A stretch of 64,000 bases of DNA from Candidatus Hemicellulosilyticus sp. P3 (GCA_001543385.1 LPNH01000014.1:93621-157620), one strand, 5' to 3'. Positions 25,236-35,175 are shown, numbered from the stretch's first letter. Notes: a model not told the origin generated them from the letters alone. A program made the numbers and translations.

Positions 25236-25244
25236 TAATTTTGC
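25236..25244 (+). promoter_or_regulatory. -7 box of the HprK-like/S26 gene
   Basis: TAATTTTGC on the plus strand, 20 bases before the start codon at 25264. It is divergent from the kbl promoter. Confidence 0.55.
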
Positions 25245-25263
25245 ATTCCTATTTACGGGATCC

Positions 25264-26589
25264 ATGACGGCTCGACATTTCTGTTCTGTAGGAGGCCACC
25301 TGTTTGCCGTGTCGCTGCGCGACGGGGCCCTGCCGGGCAATTACGCCCCTTTCGAGGCGCCGGCGGGTGTGCCGCTTTTTACGCTCGAAGAGACCGATGC
25401 GCTGCCCGAACTGGAGTTGACAGCCGTCGCCCTGCCCCGTGACGCGGAGGACGACACGGCCCACGTCGGGATCTACGAAGCCACCTGGGACAGTGGCAGA
25501 CGCAGGGGGCTCTGCTTCACCCTGGCGCCTGCCGCCGGGACGCCCCCCTGTGCGCGGCTGCTGGCGGACCGCGGCGGACGCACCGCCGCGCTGCAATGCT
25601 TGGACACACGGCAGCGCAGTTTTGTCGTCAACAGCAGTCTCATGCTGCTCTACGCGCTCTTCACGGCCGACCGCCGGACACTGCTCATGCATGCCTCGAC
25701 GGTCGTCTCGAACGGCTGCGGATATCTCTTCCTCGGCGTCAGCGGCACCGGCAAGAGCACGCACAGCCGCCTGTGGATGGAGACCATACCCGGTGTGACC
25801 CTGCTCAACGACGACAACCCGGTGCTGCGGGTCGCCGACGACGGCACAGTGCGCGTGTACGGCACTCCTTGGAGCGGCAAGACACCCTGCTACGTCAACC
25901 GTGACGCGCCGGCAGGCGCCATCGTCGACCTTGAGCAAGCCCCCTGTAACGCCATCGAACGGCTTGCGCTGCCCGAAGCCTATGCCGCGCTGCTCTCGTC
26001 GTCGTCGGGCTTGAAGCACGACAGCGACACCGCCGACAGCATGCACGCCACACTGTCGGCCCTGCTGACGCAGGTGCCTTGCTATCATCTGCGTTGCCTG
26101 CCCGACCACGCCGCCGCACGGCTCTGCCACAACACCGTGGCCGCCGCGGCGCCACTGGGCAAAGCGGTGGTGGAGATACCCAACGCCATCTTGCTCAAAG
26201 AGGTCGGCGGCCTGCTGCAAGACGGCAAGCAGGTGACCCTTTCCACCAAAGGGTACAGCATGCTGCCCTTTATCCGCGGCGGTCGCGACAGTGTGCGGCT
26301 GGCGCGTTGCGGACGCTACGCCGCAGGCGACGCGGTGCTGGCCGAGGTGGCGCCCGACTGCTACGTGTTGCACCGCATCGCCGCCATCGACGGCGAAAAC
26401 GTGACGCTGGCCGGCGACGGGAACCTGGGACGCACCGAGCATTGCCTTACGTCACACATCGCCGGCAAGGTAGAAGCCATCGTCTCGCCGTCGGGCAGAG
26501 AACGGCGTGTGCCCGACGCCCGTGTCTGGCTGGCGCTACCGCGCTGGATGCGGCGCTGCACGCTGGCCGTCATGCGAAGAGTGCTATGA
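25264..26589 (+). CDS. HprK-like kinase domain fused to an S26-type peptidase domain
   Basis: A 441-residue protein with two parts. Residues about 130-290 resemble HPr kinase/PEPCK-like domains: HASTV near 144, Walker A GVSGTGKSTHSRLW near 158-171, NDDNPVL, and GTPWSGKTP, the last typical of the HprK-like proteins in peptide-modification clusters. Residues about 310-441 form an S24/S26 peptidase domain: S332 in KGYSMLPFI, H370 in VLHRIAAIDG and the AGDGN motif, the Ser-His layout of SipW-type signal peptidases. There is no clear membrane segment. The next gene encodes a PqqD-like protein and overlaps by four bases. This points to maturation of a ribosomal peptide or protein, but no precursor is evident beside it. 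Confidence 0.75.
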   Translation: MTARHFCSVGGHLFAVSLRDGALPGNYAPFEAPAGVPLFTLEETDALPELELTAVALPRDAEDDTAHVGIYEATWDSGRRRGLCFTLAPAAGTPPCARLLADRGGRTAALQCLDTRQRSFVVNSSLMLLYALFTADRRTLLMHASTVVSNGCGYLFLGVSGTGKSTHSRLWMETIPGVTLLNDDNPVLRVADDGTVRVYGTPWSGKTPCYVNRDAPAGAIVDLEQAPCNAIERLALPEAYAALLSSSSGLKHDSDTADSMHATLSALLTQVPCYHLRCLPDHAAARLCHNTVAAAAPLGKAVVEIPNAILLKEVGGLLQDGKQVTLSTKGYSMLPFIRGGRDSVRLARCGRYAAGDAVLAEVAPDCYVLHRIAAIDGENVTLAGDGNLGRTEHCLTSHIAGKVEAIVSPSGRERRVPDARVWLALPRWMRRCTLAVMRRVL

Positions 26590-26897
26590 GAACAGTAAAG
26601 GAATCACCCCATCATAAATCACCCATGAGACAGAAATCCGGATTCAAACTACGCCAACTGGGCGACGAATATATCCTCACCGCCGAGGGTGCCAGCCACG
26701 TCAACTTCAACAAGCTGATGGTGATGAACCACAGCGCCGCCTACCTGTGGCGGAGCGTCGCCGGCAACGATTTCGACGCGGAGCGCCTGGCCGCCCTGCT
26801 GGTACAGGAATATGCCATTGACGAAGCGGCGGCGCGACACGACGCCGAGGCCATCATGCAGTCGTGGGAGGAGGCCGGCCTGATCTGCGGGTCGTGA
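26586..26897 (+). CDS. PqqD-like peptide-binding protein
   Basis: A protein of 103 residues (90 if the ATG at 26625 is used). FKLRQLGDEYILTAEG, FNKLMVMNHSAAYLWRSVAG and the ending EEAGLI match the PqqD/RRE fold (PF05402), which binds leader peptides and presents them to modifying enzymes. The ATG at 26586 overlaps the HprK-like/S26 stop as ATGA and argues for coupling. The second ATG gives the more typical family length. Neither a radical SAM partner nor a precursor gene lies next to it. Confidence 0.75.
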   Translation: MRTVKESPHHKSPMRQKSGFKLRQLGDEYILTAEGASHVNFNKLMVMNHSAAYLWRSVAGNDFDAERLAALLVQEYAIDEAAARHDAEAIMQSWEEAGLICGS

Positions 26898-26912
26898 CAC
26901 GGCAAAAAAATG

Positions 26913-26921
26913 TATCTTTGC
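26913..26921 (+). promoter_or_regulatory. -7 box of ribBA
   Basis: TATCTTTGC, 40 bases before the ribBA start at 26961. It shows that the upstream in-frame ATG at 26910 cannot be the start used by this promoter. Confidence 0.65.
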
Positions 26922-26960
26922 ACCTGCGGACTGGAGCACCGCCTTTCACCACAGACCACT

Positions 26961-28172
26961 ATGGAGATAAAACTGAACACAATAGAAGAAGCCATCGCTG
27001 ATTTCAAAGCAGGCAAATTTGTGATTGTCGTCGACGACGAGGACCGCGAGAATGAGGGCGATTTCATTATCGCCGCCGAGATGATCACACCCGAGCATGT
27101 CAACTTCATGCTCAAAAACGGCCGCGGCGTGCTCTGCGCCCCGATCACCGAACAGCGGTGCAAGGAGCTCAACCTTGACATGCAGGTGCACGACAACACG
27201 TCGCTTTTAGGCACCCCCTTCACTGTCACCGTGGACCTGCTGGGCAAAGGGTGCACGACAGGGGTGTCGATGTACGACCGCGCCACCACCATCCGGGCCC
27301 TCGCCGACCCGGCCACCCAAGCGTCGGACCTGGGCCGGCCGGGCCACATCAACCCGTTGCGGGCCCGCAATGGCGGTGTGCTGGTGCGTGCCGGCCACAC
27401 CGAGGCGGCAGTCGACCTGGCTCGTCTCGCCGGGCTCTACCCTGCCGGAGCGCTCATCGAAATCATCAACGACGACGGCACCATGGCACGGCTGCCCCAA
27501 CTGATGGAGGTGAGCCGCCGTTTCGGCATAAAGATTGTCACCATCAAAGACCTCATCGCCTACCGTGTGGCCCACGAGACGCTCATCCGTAAGGAGGAAG
27601 AGGTGTTTCTGCCCACCCGCTGGGGCAACTTTAAGCTCATCGCCTACACCCAGCTCGACAACGGAACCACCCACATGGCTCTTACAAAAGGCGAGTGGCG
27701 CGATGACGAGCCGGTGTTGGTGCGCGTACACTCCAGCTGCGCCACCGGCGACATATTCGGCAGCTGCAAATGCGACTGCGGCGACCAGCTGCATGAAGCC
27801 ATGCGCATGGTTGAGCAGGAAGGGCGCGGCATAGTCCTCTACATGAGTCAGGAGGGGCGCGGCATCGGCCTGGTCAACAAACTCAAGGCCTACCACCTGC
27901 AGGAGCAGGGCATGGACACGGTCGACGCCAACCTGGCGCTGGGTTTCAAGGCCGACGAGCGCGATTACGGCATCGGAGCGCAGATGCTGCGCGACTTAGG
28001 GGTGCGCAAAATGCGCCTGCTGACCAACAACCCCGTCAAGCGCAGCGGACTGGAAGGCTACGGGCTCGAAATTGTCGAGACGGTGCCCATCGTCATCCAG
28101 CCCAACCGCTACAACGAGCGATACCTGAAGACGAAACAGGACCGCATGGGTCACGACTTGCATCTGGATTAA
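26961..28172 (+). CDS. ribBA: Bifunctional 3,4-dihydroxy-2-butanone-4-phosphate synthase / GTP cyclohydrolase II
   Basis: A 403-residue enzyme supplying both precursors of riboflavin. The RibB half (1-200) shows [14 protein letters not shown], the acidic metal and substrate loop, and the [11 protein letters not shown] stretch with its active-site His. The RibA half shows the zinc cysteines in [15 protein letters not shown] and [15 protein letters not shown]. The length is as usual for RibBA. It begins a run of plus-strand genes that continues with small spacings through lptE to rodA. Confidence 0.95.
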   Translation: MEIKLNTIEEAIADFKAGKFVIVVDDEDRENEGDFIIAAEMITPEHVNFMLKNGRGVLCAPITEQRCKELNLDMQVHDNTSLLGTPFTVTVDLLGKGCTTGVSMYDRATTIRALADPATQASDLGRPGHINPLRARNGGVLVRAGHTEAAVDLARLAGLYPAGALIEIINDDGTMARLPQLMEVSRRFGIKIVTIKDLIAYRVAHETLIRKEEEVFLPTRWGNFKLIAYTQLDNGTTHMALTKGEWRDDEPVLVRVHSSCATGDIFGSCKCDCGDQLHEAMRMVEQEGRGIVLYMSQEGRGIGLVNKLKAYHLQEQGMDTVDANLALGFKADERDYGIGAQMLRDLGVRKMRLLTNNPVKRSGLEGYGLEIVETVPIVIQPNRYNERYLKTKQDRMGHDLHLD

Positions 28173-28212
28173 AACATCTACGCGCCACGGCAGGAAAAAG
28201 ATCTCTGAAAAC

Positions 28213-28383
28213 ATGGACAACAACTTCAAAATCAAGATTGACGCACTGGTCGGAGAAATCAGCCAAGTCAATAACCTCAATATCAAAATAGACATCCTCA
28301 ACTACCTGGAGCAACAGGCTTCCTACATGTTGTGGCAGCTGGAAGAGGAGAAGCGTATCGACGACGACTCGCACGATGTCTGA
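28213..28383 (+). CDS. Small conserved-looking protein upstream of lptE
   Basis: A 56-residue protein starting MDNNFKIKIDALVGEISQVN. It is hydrophilic and mostly alpha-helical in pattern, with heptad-like hydrophobic spacing that suggests a short coiled coil, and it ends in an acidic tail. Its stop overlaps the start of lptE by eight bases, and it lies 41 bases after ribBA. I do not recognise a family. The overlap and normal codon use make it a likely real gene. Confidence 0.55.
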   Translation: MDNNFKIKIDALVGEISQVNNLNIKIDILNYLEQQASYMLWQLEEEKRIDDDSHDV

Positions 28384-28918
28384 CACCCTGCACCATATCG
28401 CCCGCCACACCGCCTGCCGGCGGCTGTTGCCGTTTCTGCTGGCGGCGACGGCGCTATTGGTGTCGTGCGTAGGGGGCTACAGCTTTACGGGAGCCTCAAT
28501 CCCCATCGAGGCCAAGACCTTATCGCTGCAGCCATTCCCCAACTACGCCACCACTGTCAACCCGCAGCTCAGCCAAAAGCTCTACGACGCGCTGCACAAC
28601 CTCTACGAGTCGCAGACGCGGCTGAGCGTCACCGGCAGCGACGGCGACCTGCAGGTGTCGGGCGAAATCACTTCCTACACCACCCAGGCCTCGTCGCTGT
28701 CGAGCGATGACAATGTGGCCACCAACCGCCTTACGGTGACCATCAAGGTGAAGTTTGTCAACCTTGTCACACCCGCTGACGATTTTGAACAGTCGTTTAC
28801 ACGTTATAAGGACTACGACGCCACACGCGACTTCTCGGCGGTGGAGAACGCGCTGGTCGAACAGATTGTCACCGAGTTGAGCGAAGACGTCTTCAATAAA
28901 ACGGTCGTCAACTGGTGA
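28376..28918 (+). CDS. lptE: LptE-like LPS-assembly lipoprotein
   Basis: A 180-residue lipoprotein. A signal segment LLPFLLAATALLVSC places the lipobox Cys at residue 31, and GGYSFTGASIP follows, the conserved start of Bacteroidetes LptE (PF04390). LptE is the outer-membrane lipoprotein plug of the LptD translocon that inserts LPS. The GTG start of the next gene overlaps its stop. Other LPS transport and synthesis genes of this window (lptC, lpxD) lie 28 kb away. Confidence 0.85.
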   Translation: MSDTLHHIARHTACRRLLPFLLAATALLVSCVGGYSFTGASIPIEAKTLSLQPFPNYATTVNPQLSQKLYDALHNLYESQTRLSVTGSDGDLQVSGEITSYTTQASSLSSDDNVATNRLTVTIKVKFVNLVTPADDFEQSFTRYKDYDATRDFSAVENALVEQIVTELSEDVFNKTVVNW

Positions 28919-30726
28919 AAGCTGTCAATCTCTGCGGTTGGCTGCTGGCGCTGACGGCTGTGACGGTTTATCTGCTCACGTTGGAGCCGACGGTGAGCTT
29001 TTGGGATTGCGGCGAATTCATCGCCACGGCCTACAACCTTCAGATACCCCACCCTCCCGGAGCGCCGCTCTACCAATTGCTGGCTCATCTCTTCTGCCTG
29101 TTGGCCGGCAGCCACGTGGAACGGGTGGCGCTATGTTGCAACGCCCTGTCGGCTGTGGCGGCGGGATTGACGGTCATGTTTCTCTACTGGACCATCGAGC
29201 GCATGGCGGGCACAGGACGGGCCGCCCGGCCCCGCGTACACTTCGGCGCCGTGGCGGGCGCCCTCTGCTACCTGTTCTGTCACACCGCCTGGTTTTCGGC
29301 CGTTGAGAGCGAGGTGTACAGCCTGGTCTCACTGATATCCGCCGTCATCCTGTGGGCCGCCTGGCGCTGGCGCGACAGTGCGGACGATGCCGGCGCGGAT
29401 CGCTGGCTGCTGCTGGTGGCGCTGCTGACGGGCATGGGGATATGTGTCCACCAGCTCACGCTGCTCACGCTTCCGGCAGTGCTGTATGTGGTGGCGGCCA
29501 CACGGCGCGGCCGCAGGATCACCCGTTGCCGTCGGCGCGGCCACACGGCCAGGCTCATGCTGCTGGCGTTGCTCCTCTTCTCGGCGGGGCTCAGCCCCTA
29601 TCTCATCGTGCCCCTCCGCGCGGCGGGCCATCCTCCTCTCAACTGCGGTAACCCCGACAATTCGGAGCGCTTCTATGCCTATATCACGCGCAAGCAATAT
29701 GAGAAAGCTCCGCTCTACCCGCGCATGTGGCGCCACCGCGACCACGACGACGCCAACGCCGCCCTCTGGTCGGGCGGGACAGACGGGCTGAAGGGCAACC
29801 TGCGCTACTATGTCACCTATCAGCTGGGCTTCATGTACGGCCGCTATCTGTGCGACAACTTCATCGCCCGCCACAATGAGCGACGCGACGCCACGGTGTG
29901 GTATCTCCTGCCGATGGCGCTGGCGTTGGCGGGTCTGGCGGCCCAACGGCGCCGCCACCGCACGGCGTTCCGGGCCACACTACTGCTCTTCTTCACCGCC
30001 GGGCCGCTGCTCAACATCTACCTCAACCACCCCTGCTACGAACCGCGCGAACGCGACTATGCCTATATTCTCTCTTTCTACGCCGTGGCGCTGTGGACAG
30101 GGGCCGGAGCGGTCTGGCTGCTGCGTGTGGCCGGCCGGCGTAAGCTCACCGCCACAATAGCGGTGGCGGCAGTAACAGCGGCGCCGGTGCTGACGGCCTG
30201 CGGCAACTGGGACGACCACGACCGATCGCGGCGCTATGTGGCTCGCGACGTGGCGATGAATCTCCTCCATTCGTGCGACAAGGGAGCGTTGCTCTTCACG
30301 TTCGGCGACAACGACACATTCCCGTTGTGGTATGCACAACAGGTCGAAGGGGCCCGGCTCGACGTGCGCTGCGAGAACATCAACCTCATCGGCTACGACC
30401 GTTTCTTCACCCTGCTGGAGGAGCAGCACGGCGTGCGCCCCTGCTACCTCACACAGTATGCCTACGACCGGCTGCACGAGTGGTTCGACGGCCGGCTGCG
30501 GCTGGAAGGCATGACCTACCGCATCAGCGACACACGCTGCCCGCCCGTCGACACCGCCGCTTTCCTGCACCATCTGACCGACGGCATCCGCTGGCACGAC
30601 ACCACCGGTGTCTTCATCGACCGGGTGGGGCGCAGTTTCCTTAAACAATATGAAATAAACAAGGGAAAAATCGTACCTTTGCAACACGAATGTCCAAGCA
30701 GTATTCCGACAGAAACTTGGGAGTGA
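28915..30726 (+). CDS. DUF2723 multi-pass membrane protein
   Basis: A 603-residue membrane protein with about ten or more hydrophobic segments. The start LTLEPTVSFWDCGEFIATAY and HPPGAPLYQLLAHLF match DUF2723, a family with a GT-C glycosyltransferase-like layout in which the early Asp/Glu would be catalytic. Family members are linked to protein or lipid glycosylation, but activity is mostly inferred. Many relatives are longer (about 1,000 residues), so the periplasmic part is short here. Translation starts with GTG overlapping the lptE stop. The end overlaps the mrdA start by 37 bases and contains the mrdA promoter box. Confidence 0.8.
   Translation: MKAVNLCGWLLALTAVTVYLLTLEPTVSFWDCGEFIATAYNLQIPHPPGAPLYQLLAHLFCLLAGSHVERVALCCNALSAVAAGLTVMFLYWTIERMAGTGRAARPRVHFGAVAGALCYLFCHTAWFSAVESEVYSLVSLISAVILWAAWRWRDSADDAGADRWLLLVALLTGMGICVHQLTLLTLPAVLYVVAATRRGRRITRCRRRGHTARLMLLALLLFSAGLSPYLIVPLRAAGHPPLNCGNPDNSERFYAYITRKQYEKAPLYPRMWRHRDHDDANAALWSGGTDGLKGNLRYYVTYQLGFMYGRYLCDNFIARHNERRDATVWYLLPMALALAGLAAQRRRHRTAFRATLLLFFTAGPLLNIYLNHPCYEPRERDYAYILSFYAVALWTGAGAVWLLRVAGRRKLTATIAVAAVTAAPVLTACGNWDDHDRSRRYVARDVAMNLLHSCDKGALLFTFGDNDTFPLWYAQQVEGARLDVRCENINLIGYDRFFTLLEEQHGVRPCYLTQYAYDRLHEWFDGRLRLEGMTYRISDTRCPPVDTAAFLHHLTDGIRWHDTTGVFIDRVGRSFLKQYEINKGKIVPLQHECPSSIPTETWE
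30674..30682 (+). promoter_or_regulatory. -7 box of mrdA inside the DUF2723 gene
   Basis: TACCTTTGC lies only 7 bases before the mrdA ATG. A transcript from here would have a leader of about zero to five bases. Confidence 0.5.
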
Positions 30727-32546
30727 AGATACTCTTTATCAGTGTCGGCGTAATCTTTGTAGTGCGCCTGCTGGTGCTGCAGATATTCTCGTCGGAATAC
30801 CGTGAACTGGCCGACATGCAGGCCTTGCGCCACCGCACCCAGTATCCGGCACGTGGCCTGGTCTACGACAGGAATGGGAAGCTGCTGGTCTACAACGAGA
30901 TTGTCTATGACCTGATGGTGATACCGCGCATGGTGGCAGGGCTTGACACCGCCTACTTCTGCCAACAGGTGGGCATCAGCCGTGAAGATTTCATCGCACA
31001 GATGGACAAGGCGAAGAAATATTCGCACTATGCCCCGTCGCTTTTCATGAAACAGGTCACCAAGGCCGAATATGCACGCTGGCAGAACCAGCTTTACCGG
31101 TTCAAAGGCTTCTATGTGCAGCAACGAACCCTACGCATTTACGAGAAACCCATTGCGGCTCATGTGCTGGGCTATGTGGGCGAGGTGAACGACAACGACC
31201 TGCAACGCGACAGCTACTACCAACGCGGCGACTATATCGGACGCAGCGGGCTCGAAAAATCGTATGAGGAACTGTTGCGGGGCCGGAAGGGGGTTAAAGT
31301 GATGCAGGTCGATGTACACAACCGCGAGATAGGCTCCTACCAGGACGGCAAGTTCGACTCGCTGCCTGTCGAAGGCTCCAACCTCTACACCACCCTCGAT
31401 GCCGACCTGCAGGAGTATGCTGAAAAAATCATGGCCAACAAACGCGGCTGCGTGGTGGCCATCGAGCCTGCCACCGGGGAGGTGCTGGCGCTGGTGTCGG
31501 CACCGGCCTACGACCCCAACCTGCTGGTGGGCAACGCACGCGGCGCCAACTACAAGAAGCTCTCCAACGACATTGCCAAACCGCTCTTCAACCGTGCCTT
31601 GCAGGCGCAATATCCGCCCGGGTCTATCTTCAAGGTCGCCCAGGCCATGACGGCGCTCAATATCGGTGCCGTCACCCCGTCGACCGGCTTCCCCTGCGAC
31701 AAGTCCGTCATCGGGTGCCACAACCACCCTGCCGCCCGTTCGGTGCAGGAGGCCATCAAGATGTCGTGCAACCCGTATTTTTATTTCACCTACAAGCGGG
31801 TCATCCAGCAGGGCCACGAAAAAAACATCTACAAGGACAGCCAGTACGGGCTCACTATGTGGCGTGACTATATGCTGCGGTTCGGCTTCGGGCAACGACT
31901 CGACATCGACCTGCCCAATGTGAGCAGCGGCATGATTCCCGACACCGCCTATTACAACCGCTGGTACGGCAAGGACCGCTGGGCTTTTTCGACCATCTAT
32001 TCCAACAGTATCGGACAGGGCGAGGTGCTGGTGGTGCCGCTACAGATGGCCAACCTGGCCTGCATCGTGGCCAACCGCGGATATTACATCACTCCGCACC
32101 TGGTGCGTTTCCACGGCCCCGACTCGACCCGCAACGATGCTTTTTGCCAGCGGCACGAGACGGGCATACGGAAAGACTATTTCGACATTGCCGTACACGG
32201 CATGTACGACGTGGTGCACGCCCCGGGCGGCACCGGACACCGCGCCGATGTGCCCGGCATCGACGTGTGCGGCAAGACTGGCACGGCTGAGAACAAGGGC
32301 GCCGACCACTCGGTCTTCGTCTCCTTCGCCCCCATGGACAACCCGCGCATCGCCGTGGCCGTCTACGTGGAAAATGCCGCCGGCGGCGGCGGCACATGGG
32401 CGGCGCCCATCTCGGGACTCTTAATCGAAAAATACCTCAAGGGCGAGGTGCAGCGAAAAGACGTGGAACGGCAGTACATGGAGGCGGCGCCCTGCCAGAA
32501 GCTGCCCCTGGCACACAAGGTCAAGAACAAGAAAAAGAGACGGTGA
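30690..32546 (+). CDS. mrdA: Penicillin-binding protein 2 (transpeptidase of the elongasome)
   Basis: A 618-residue class B PBP that cross-links peptidoglycan in cell elongation. One membrane anchor lies at residues 11-31 (VKILFISVGVIFVVRLLVLQ). A dimerisation region includes RGLVYDRNGKLLVYN. The transpeptidase domain has the Ser-x-x-Lys motif in PPGSIFKVAQAM near residue 312, a YSNSIGQGE segment near 438 and KTG in CGKTGTAEN near 528. The next gene is rodA, five bases downstream, the usual partner glycosyltransferase. mreB, mreC and mreD are not next to it here. Confidence 0.95.
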   Translation: MSKQYSDRNLGVKILFISVGVIFVVRLLVLQIFSSEYRELADMQALRHRTQYPARGLVYDRNGKLLVYNEIVYDLMVIPRMVAGLDTAYFCQQVGISREDFIAQMDKAKKYSHYAPSLFMKQVTKAEYARWQNQLYRFKGFYVQQRTLRIYEKPIAAHVLGYVGEVNDNDLQRDSYYQRGDYIGRSGLEKSYEELLRGRKGVKVMQVDVHNREIGSYQDGKFDSLPVEGSNLYTTLDADLQEYAEKIMANKRGCVVAIEPATGEVLALVSAPAYDPNLLVGNARGANYKKLSNDIAKPLFNRALQAQYPPGSIFKVAQAMTALNIGAVTPSTGFPCDKSVIGCHNHPAARSVQEAIKMSCNPYFYFTYKRVIQQGHEKNIYKDSQYGLTMWRDYMLRFGFGQRLDIDLPNVSSGMIPDTAYYNRWYGKDRWAFSTIYSNSIGQGEVLVVPLQMANLACIVANRGYYITPHLVRFHGPDSTRNDAFCQRHETGIRKDYFDIAVHGMYDVVHAPGGTGHRADVPGIDVCGKTGTAENKGADHSVFVSFAPMDNPRIAVAVYVENAAGGGGTWAAPISGLLIEKYLKGEVQRKDVERQYMEAAPCQKLPLAHKVKNKKKRR

Positions 32547-32550
32547 CGAT

Positions 32551-33798
32551 ATGAATCTGAAATTCGACAGACTGACCATTATCCTGTATCTCATCCTCGT
32601 CCTGTTCGGCTGGGTGAACATCTATGCCGCCTGCTACAATGAGAGCCACGCCGTCATCTGGGATCTCAGCCAACAGCACGGCAAGCAGCTGCTGTGGATC
32701 GGCATCACACTGGTGCTGGCGATAGTGGTGCTCTATATCGAGCCACGTTTCTTCTCTCAGGGGTCATACATCATTTACGGTCTTGTGCTGCTGCTGCTTG
32801 TGGCCACGCTCTTCATCGGCACCGCCACCAAGGGCGGCTTGTCGTGGATCAACATCGGGTCGTTCAAACTGCAGCCCTCCGAGTTTGCCAAATTCGCCAC
32901 GGCTCTGGCAGTGGCAAAATACATGAGCGGCCTCGACGTCGACATACACAAACGCAATGTGCAACTCACCGTGCTGGCGCTGATAGGCATTCCCATGGGG
33001 CTGGTGCTGTTGCAGCACGACACCGGGTCGGCACTGGTCTTTCTGTGCTTTTTCATCCCGCTCTATCGCGAAGGGCTCTCGCCGGCGCTCTTTGTGATAG
33101 GTGTCGCCGCCATCGTGCTTTTTGTGCTGGCGCTGCTCATCAACCAATATCTGCTCATGGGCATCGTGCTGCTGTGCTGTCTCTTCTACCTTTTTGTATG
33201 GCTCAGCAAGCGCTCCCGCCGCCACTACCTTCACACAGCGGGTGTGCTGGCGGCCTGCTGTCTGTTCATCTTCTCGGTAGACTTCGCATTTGAGCATGTG
33301 CTCGAACCGCACCAGCAGAGCCGCATCTATGTGCTGCTGGGCAAAACCGACGACATCAAACAGGCCGGCTACAACGTGCATCAGTCCAAGATAGCCATCG
33401 GGTCGGGCGGCGTGACGGGCAAAGGCTTTTTGAAAGGAACCATCACCAAGGCCAACTTCGTGCCCGAACAGGAGACGGACTTCATCTTCTGCACCGTCGG
33501 TGAGGAGTGGGGCTTTATAGGCAGCACGCTGCTCATCGGCCTCTATGTCGCCCTGTTGGTGCATCTGATATCCATGGCCGAACGGCAACGTTCCACTTTC
33601 GCCAGGTTCTACGGCTATTCGGTGGCCAGCATCCTGTTCATCCACCTCCTTATCAATGTGGGCATGGTGTTGGGCCTGCTGCCCGTCATCGGCATCCCGC
33701 TGCCCTTCTTCAGCTATGGCGGCTCGTCGCTGCTGGCGTTCTCTATCATGCTTTTTGTCTTCATCCGGCAGGATGCCGAACGCAATCTGCTGCTGTGA
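32551..33798 (+). CDS. rodA: RodA-type peptidoglycan glycosyltransferase (SEDS)
   Basis: A 415-residue SEDS-family membrane protein with about ten membrane segments. Conserved pieces include [20 protein letters not shown] near residue 100, [12 protein letters not shown], the [20 protein letters not shown] loop, [20 protein letters not shown] and the end [15 protein letters not shown]. It polymerises lipid II together with PBP2, encoded just upstream. A frame running opposite through the gene is a by-product of its composition. Confidence 0.95.
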   Translation: MNLKFDRLTIILYLILVLFGWVNIYAACYNESHAVIWDLSQQHGKQLLWIGITLVLAIVVLYIEPRFFSQGSYIIYGLVLLLLVATLFIGTATKGGLSWINIGSFKLQPSEFAKFATALAVAKYMSGLDVDIHKRNVQLTVLALIGIPMGLVLLQHDTGSALVFLCFFIPLYREGLSPALFVIGVAAIVLFVLALLINQYLLMGIVLLCCLFYLFVWLSKRSRRHYLHTAGVLAACCLFIFSVDFAFEHVLEPHQQSRIYVLLGKTDDIKQAGYNVHQSKIAIGSGGVTGKGFLKGTITKANFVPEQETDFIFCTVGEEWGFIGSTLLIGLYVALLVHLISMAERQRSTFARFYGYSVASILFIHLLINVGMVLGLLPVIGIPLPFFSYGGSSLLAFSIMLFVFIRQDAERNLLL

Positions 33799-33850
33799 CC
33801 TGAAAACGTGCTTCATCCCCCCGACAGTTCTTCACCCCCCTCTGCTTCCT

Positions 33851-35086
33851 ATGGCAAAAAAAACACACAACACACCGTCCGAAAACCACTGCTCATTCTG
33901 CGGCCGCCCCGAGTCGCAGACCCACATGCTCATCGCCGGCCTGAACGGTTTTATCTGCGACAGCTGCGCCACCCAGGCGCACCGGATTGTTGAATCGAAC
34001 CACCCTGCCGCCGCCCCCGCATTCCACATAGAGCAGGCGGACATCCCCACCCCTCAGCAAATAAAGGCGGTGCTGGACCAATATGTCATTGGCCAGGAGA
34101 CAGCCAAAAAGGTGCTCTCCGTGGCCGTCTACAACCACTACAAACGACTCAATTACAGCGCTGAACACACCGATGCCGACGATGTGGAGATCGAGAAGAG
34201 CAATATCATCATCGTGGGCGAGACCGGCACCGGCAAGACGCTGCTGGCCCGCACCATCGCCCGCATCCTGCAGGTGCCTTTCGCCATCGCCGACGCCACC
34301 ACCCTCACCGAGGCGGGCTACGTGGGCGACGATGTCGAGAATGTCCTCGTGCGGCTGCTGCAAGCCGCCAACTATGACGTGGCGGCGGCCCAGCGCGGCA
34401 TCGTATTCATCGACGAGATTGACAAGATAGCCCGCAAGAGCGACAACCCCTCCATCACACGCGACGTCAGCGGAGAAGGTGTGCAGCAGGCGTTGCTCAA
34501 GTTGCTCGAGGGAGCCGTGGTCAATGTGCCGCCCAAAGGCGGGCGGAAACATCCCGAACAGGAGATGGTGGCCATCGACACACGCAACATATTATTTATC
34601 TCGGGCGGCGCTTTCGACGGCATCGAACGCCACATCGCCTCGCGCATCAAGGCCAATGTCATCGGCTTTAGCGGCACCAAGACACGTGAGGAGATTGAGC
34701 GCCACGATATGCTGCGATACCTGCTGCCCCTCGATCTCAAACGCTATGGGCTCATCCCGGAACTGGTGGGGCGCTTCCCCATGCTCACCCACCTCAACCC
34801 GCTCGACCGCGACGCCCTCGTCCGCATCCTCACCGAGCCCAAAAACGCCCTCGTCAAGCAGTACACAATGCTGTTCAAGATCGACGACGTCGCGCTACAA
34901 TTCGACGACGACGCCCTCAACGCCATTGTCGACACAGCTGTCGAGTACAAGCTCGGCGCCCGCGGCCTGCGCTCCATCATGGAGCACCTCATGACGGACT
35001 ACATGTTCACCCTGCCCGAACGGCGCGGCACCACACTGCGCATCACCGCCGACGACGTGCGCCGCATCCAAGTGAACGAAGCGTAG
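33851..35086 (+). CDS. clpX: ATP-dependent Clp protease ATP-binding subunit ClpX
   Basis: A 411-residue AAA+ unfoldase. The amino-terminal zinc finger uses CSFC and CDSC. Walker A is [11 protein letters not shown] near 123, Walker B FIDEIDK near 187. The RKH pore loop is in GGRKHPEQE, and the IGF loop that docks to ClpP is in NVIGFSGT. The ATG at 33851 gives the standard amino terminus; earlier in-frame starts would lie inside rodA. clpP is not in this window. A perfect short hairpin begins on the last base of the stop codon. Confidence 0.95.
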   Translation: MAKKTHNTPSENHCSFCGRPESQTHMLIAGLNGFICDSCATQAHRIVESNHPAAAPAFHIEQADIPTPQQIKAVLDQYVIGQETAKKVLSVAVYNHYKRLNYSAEHTDADDVEIEKSNIIIVGETGTGKTLLARTIARILQVPFAIADATTLTEAGYVGDDVENVLVRLLQAANYDVAAAQRGIVFIDEIDKIARKSDNPSITRDVSGEGVQQALLKLLEGAVVNVPPKGGRKHPEQEMVAIDTRNILFISGGAFDGIERHIASRIKANVIGFSGTKTREEIERHDMLRYLLPLDLKRYGLIPELVGRFPMLTHLNPLDRDALVRILTEPKNALVKQYTMLFKIDDVALQFDDDALNAIVDTAVEYKLGARGLRSIMEHLMTDYMFTLPERRGTTLRITADDVRRIQVNEA

Positions 35087-35107
35087 TACCGCCGCCTGCG
35101 GCGGTAC
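35086..35107. terminator. Perfect 10-bp hairpin touching the clpX stop
   Basis: GTACCGCCGC-CT-GCGGCGGTAC starts on the last base of the clpX stop codon. It has no T-run. Confidence 0.45.
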
Positions 35108-35175
35108 GGCATTGCCTTCAACAATATCCCGCAAGGCCGGGCAGACGAAGAATGAGGCGTATGAGTTTTTCTTCG

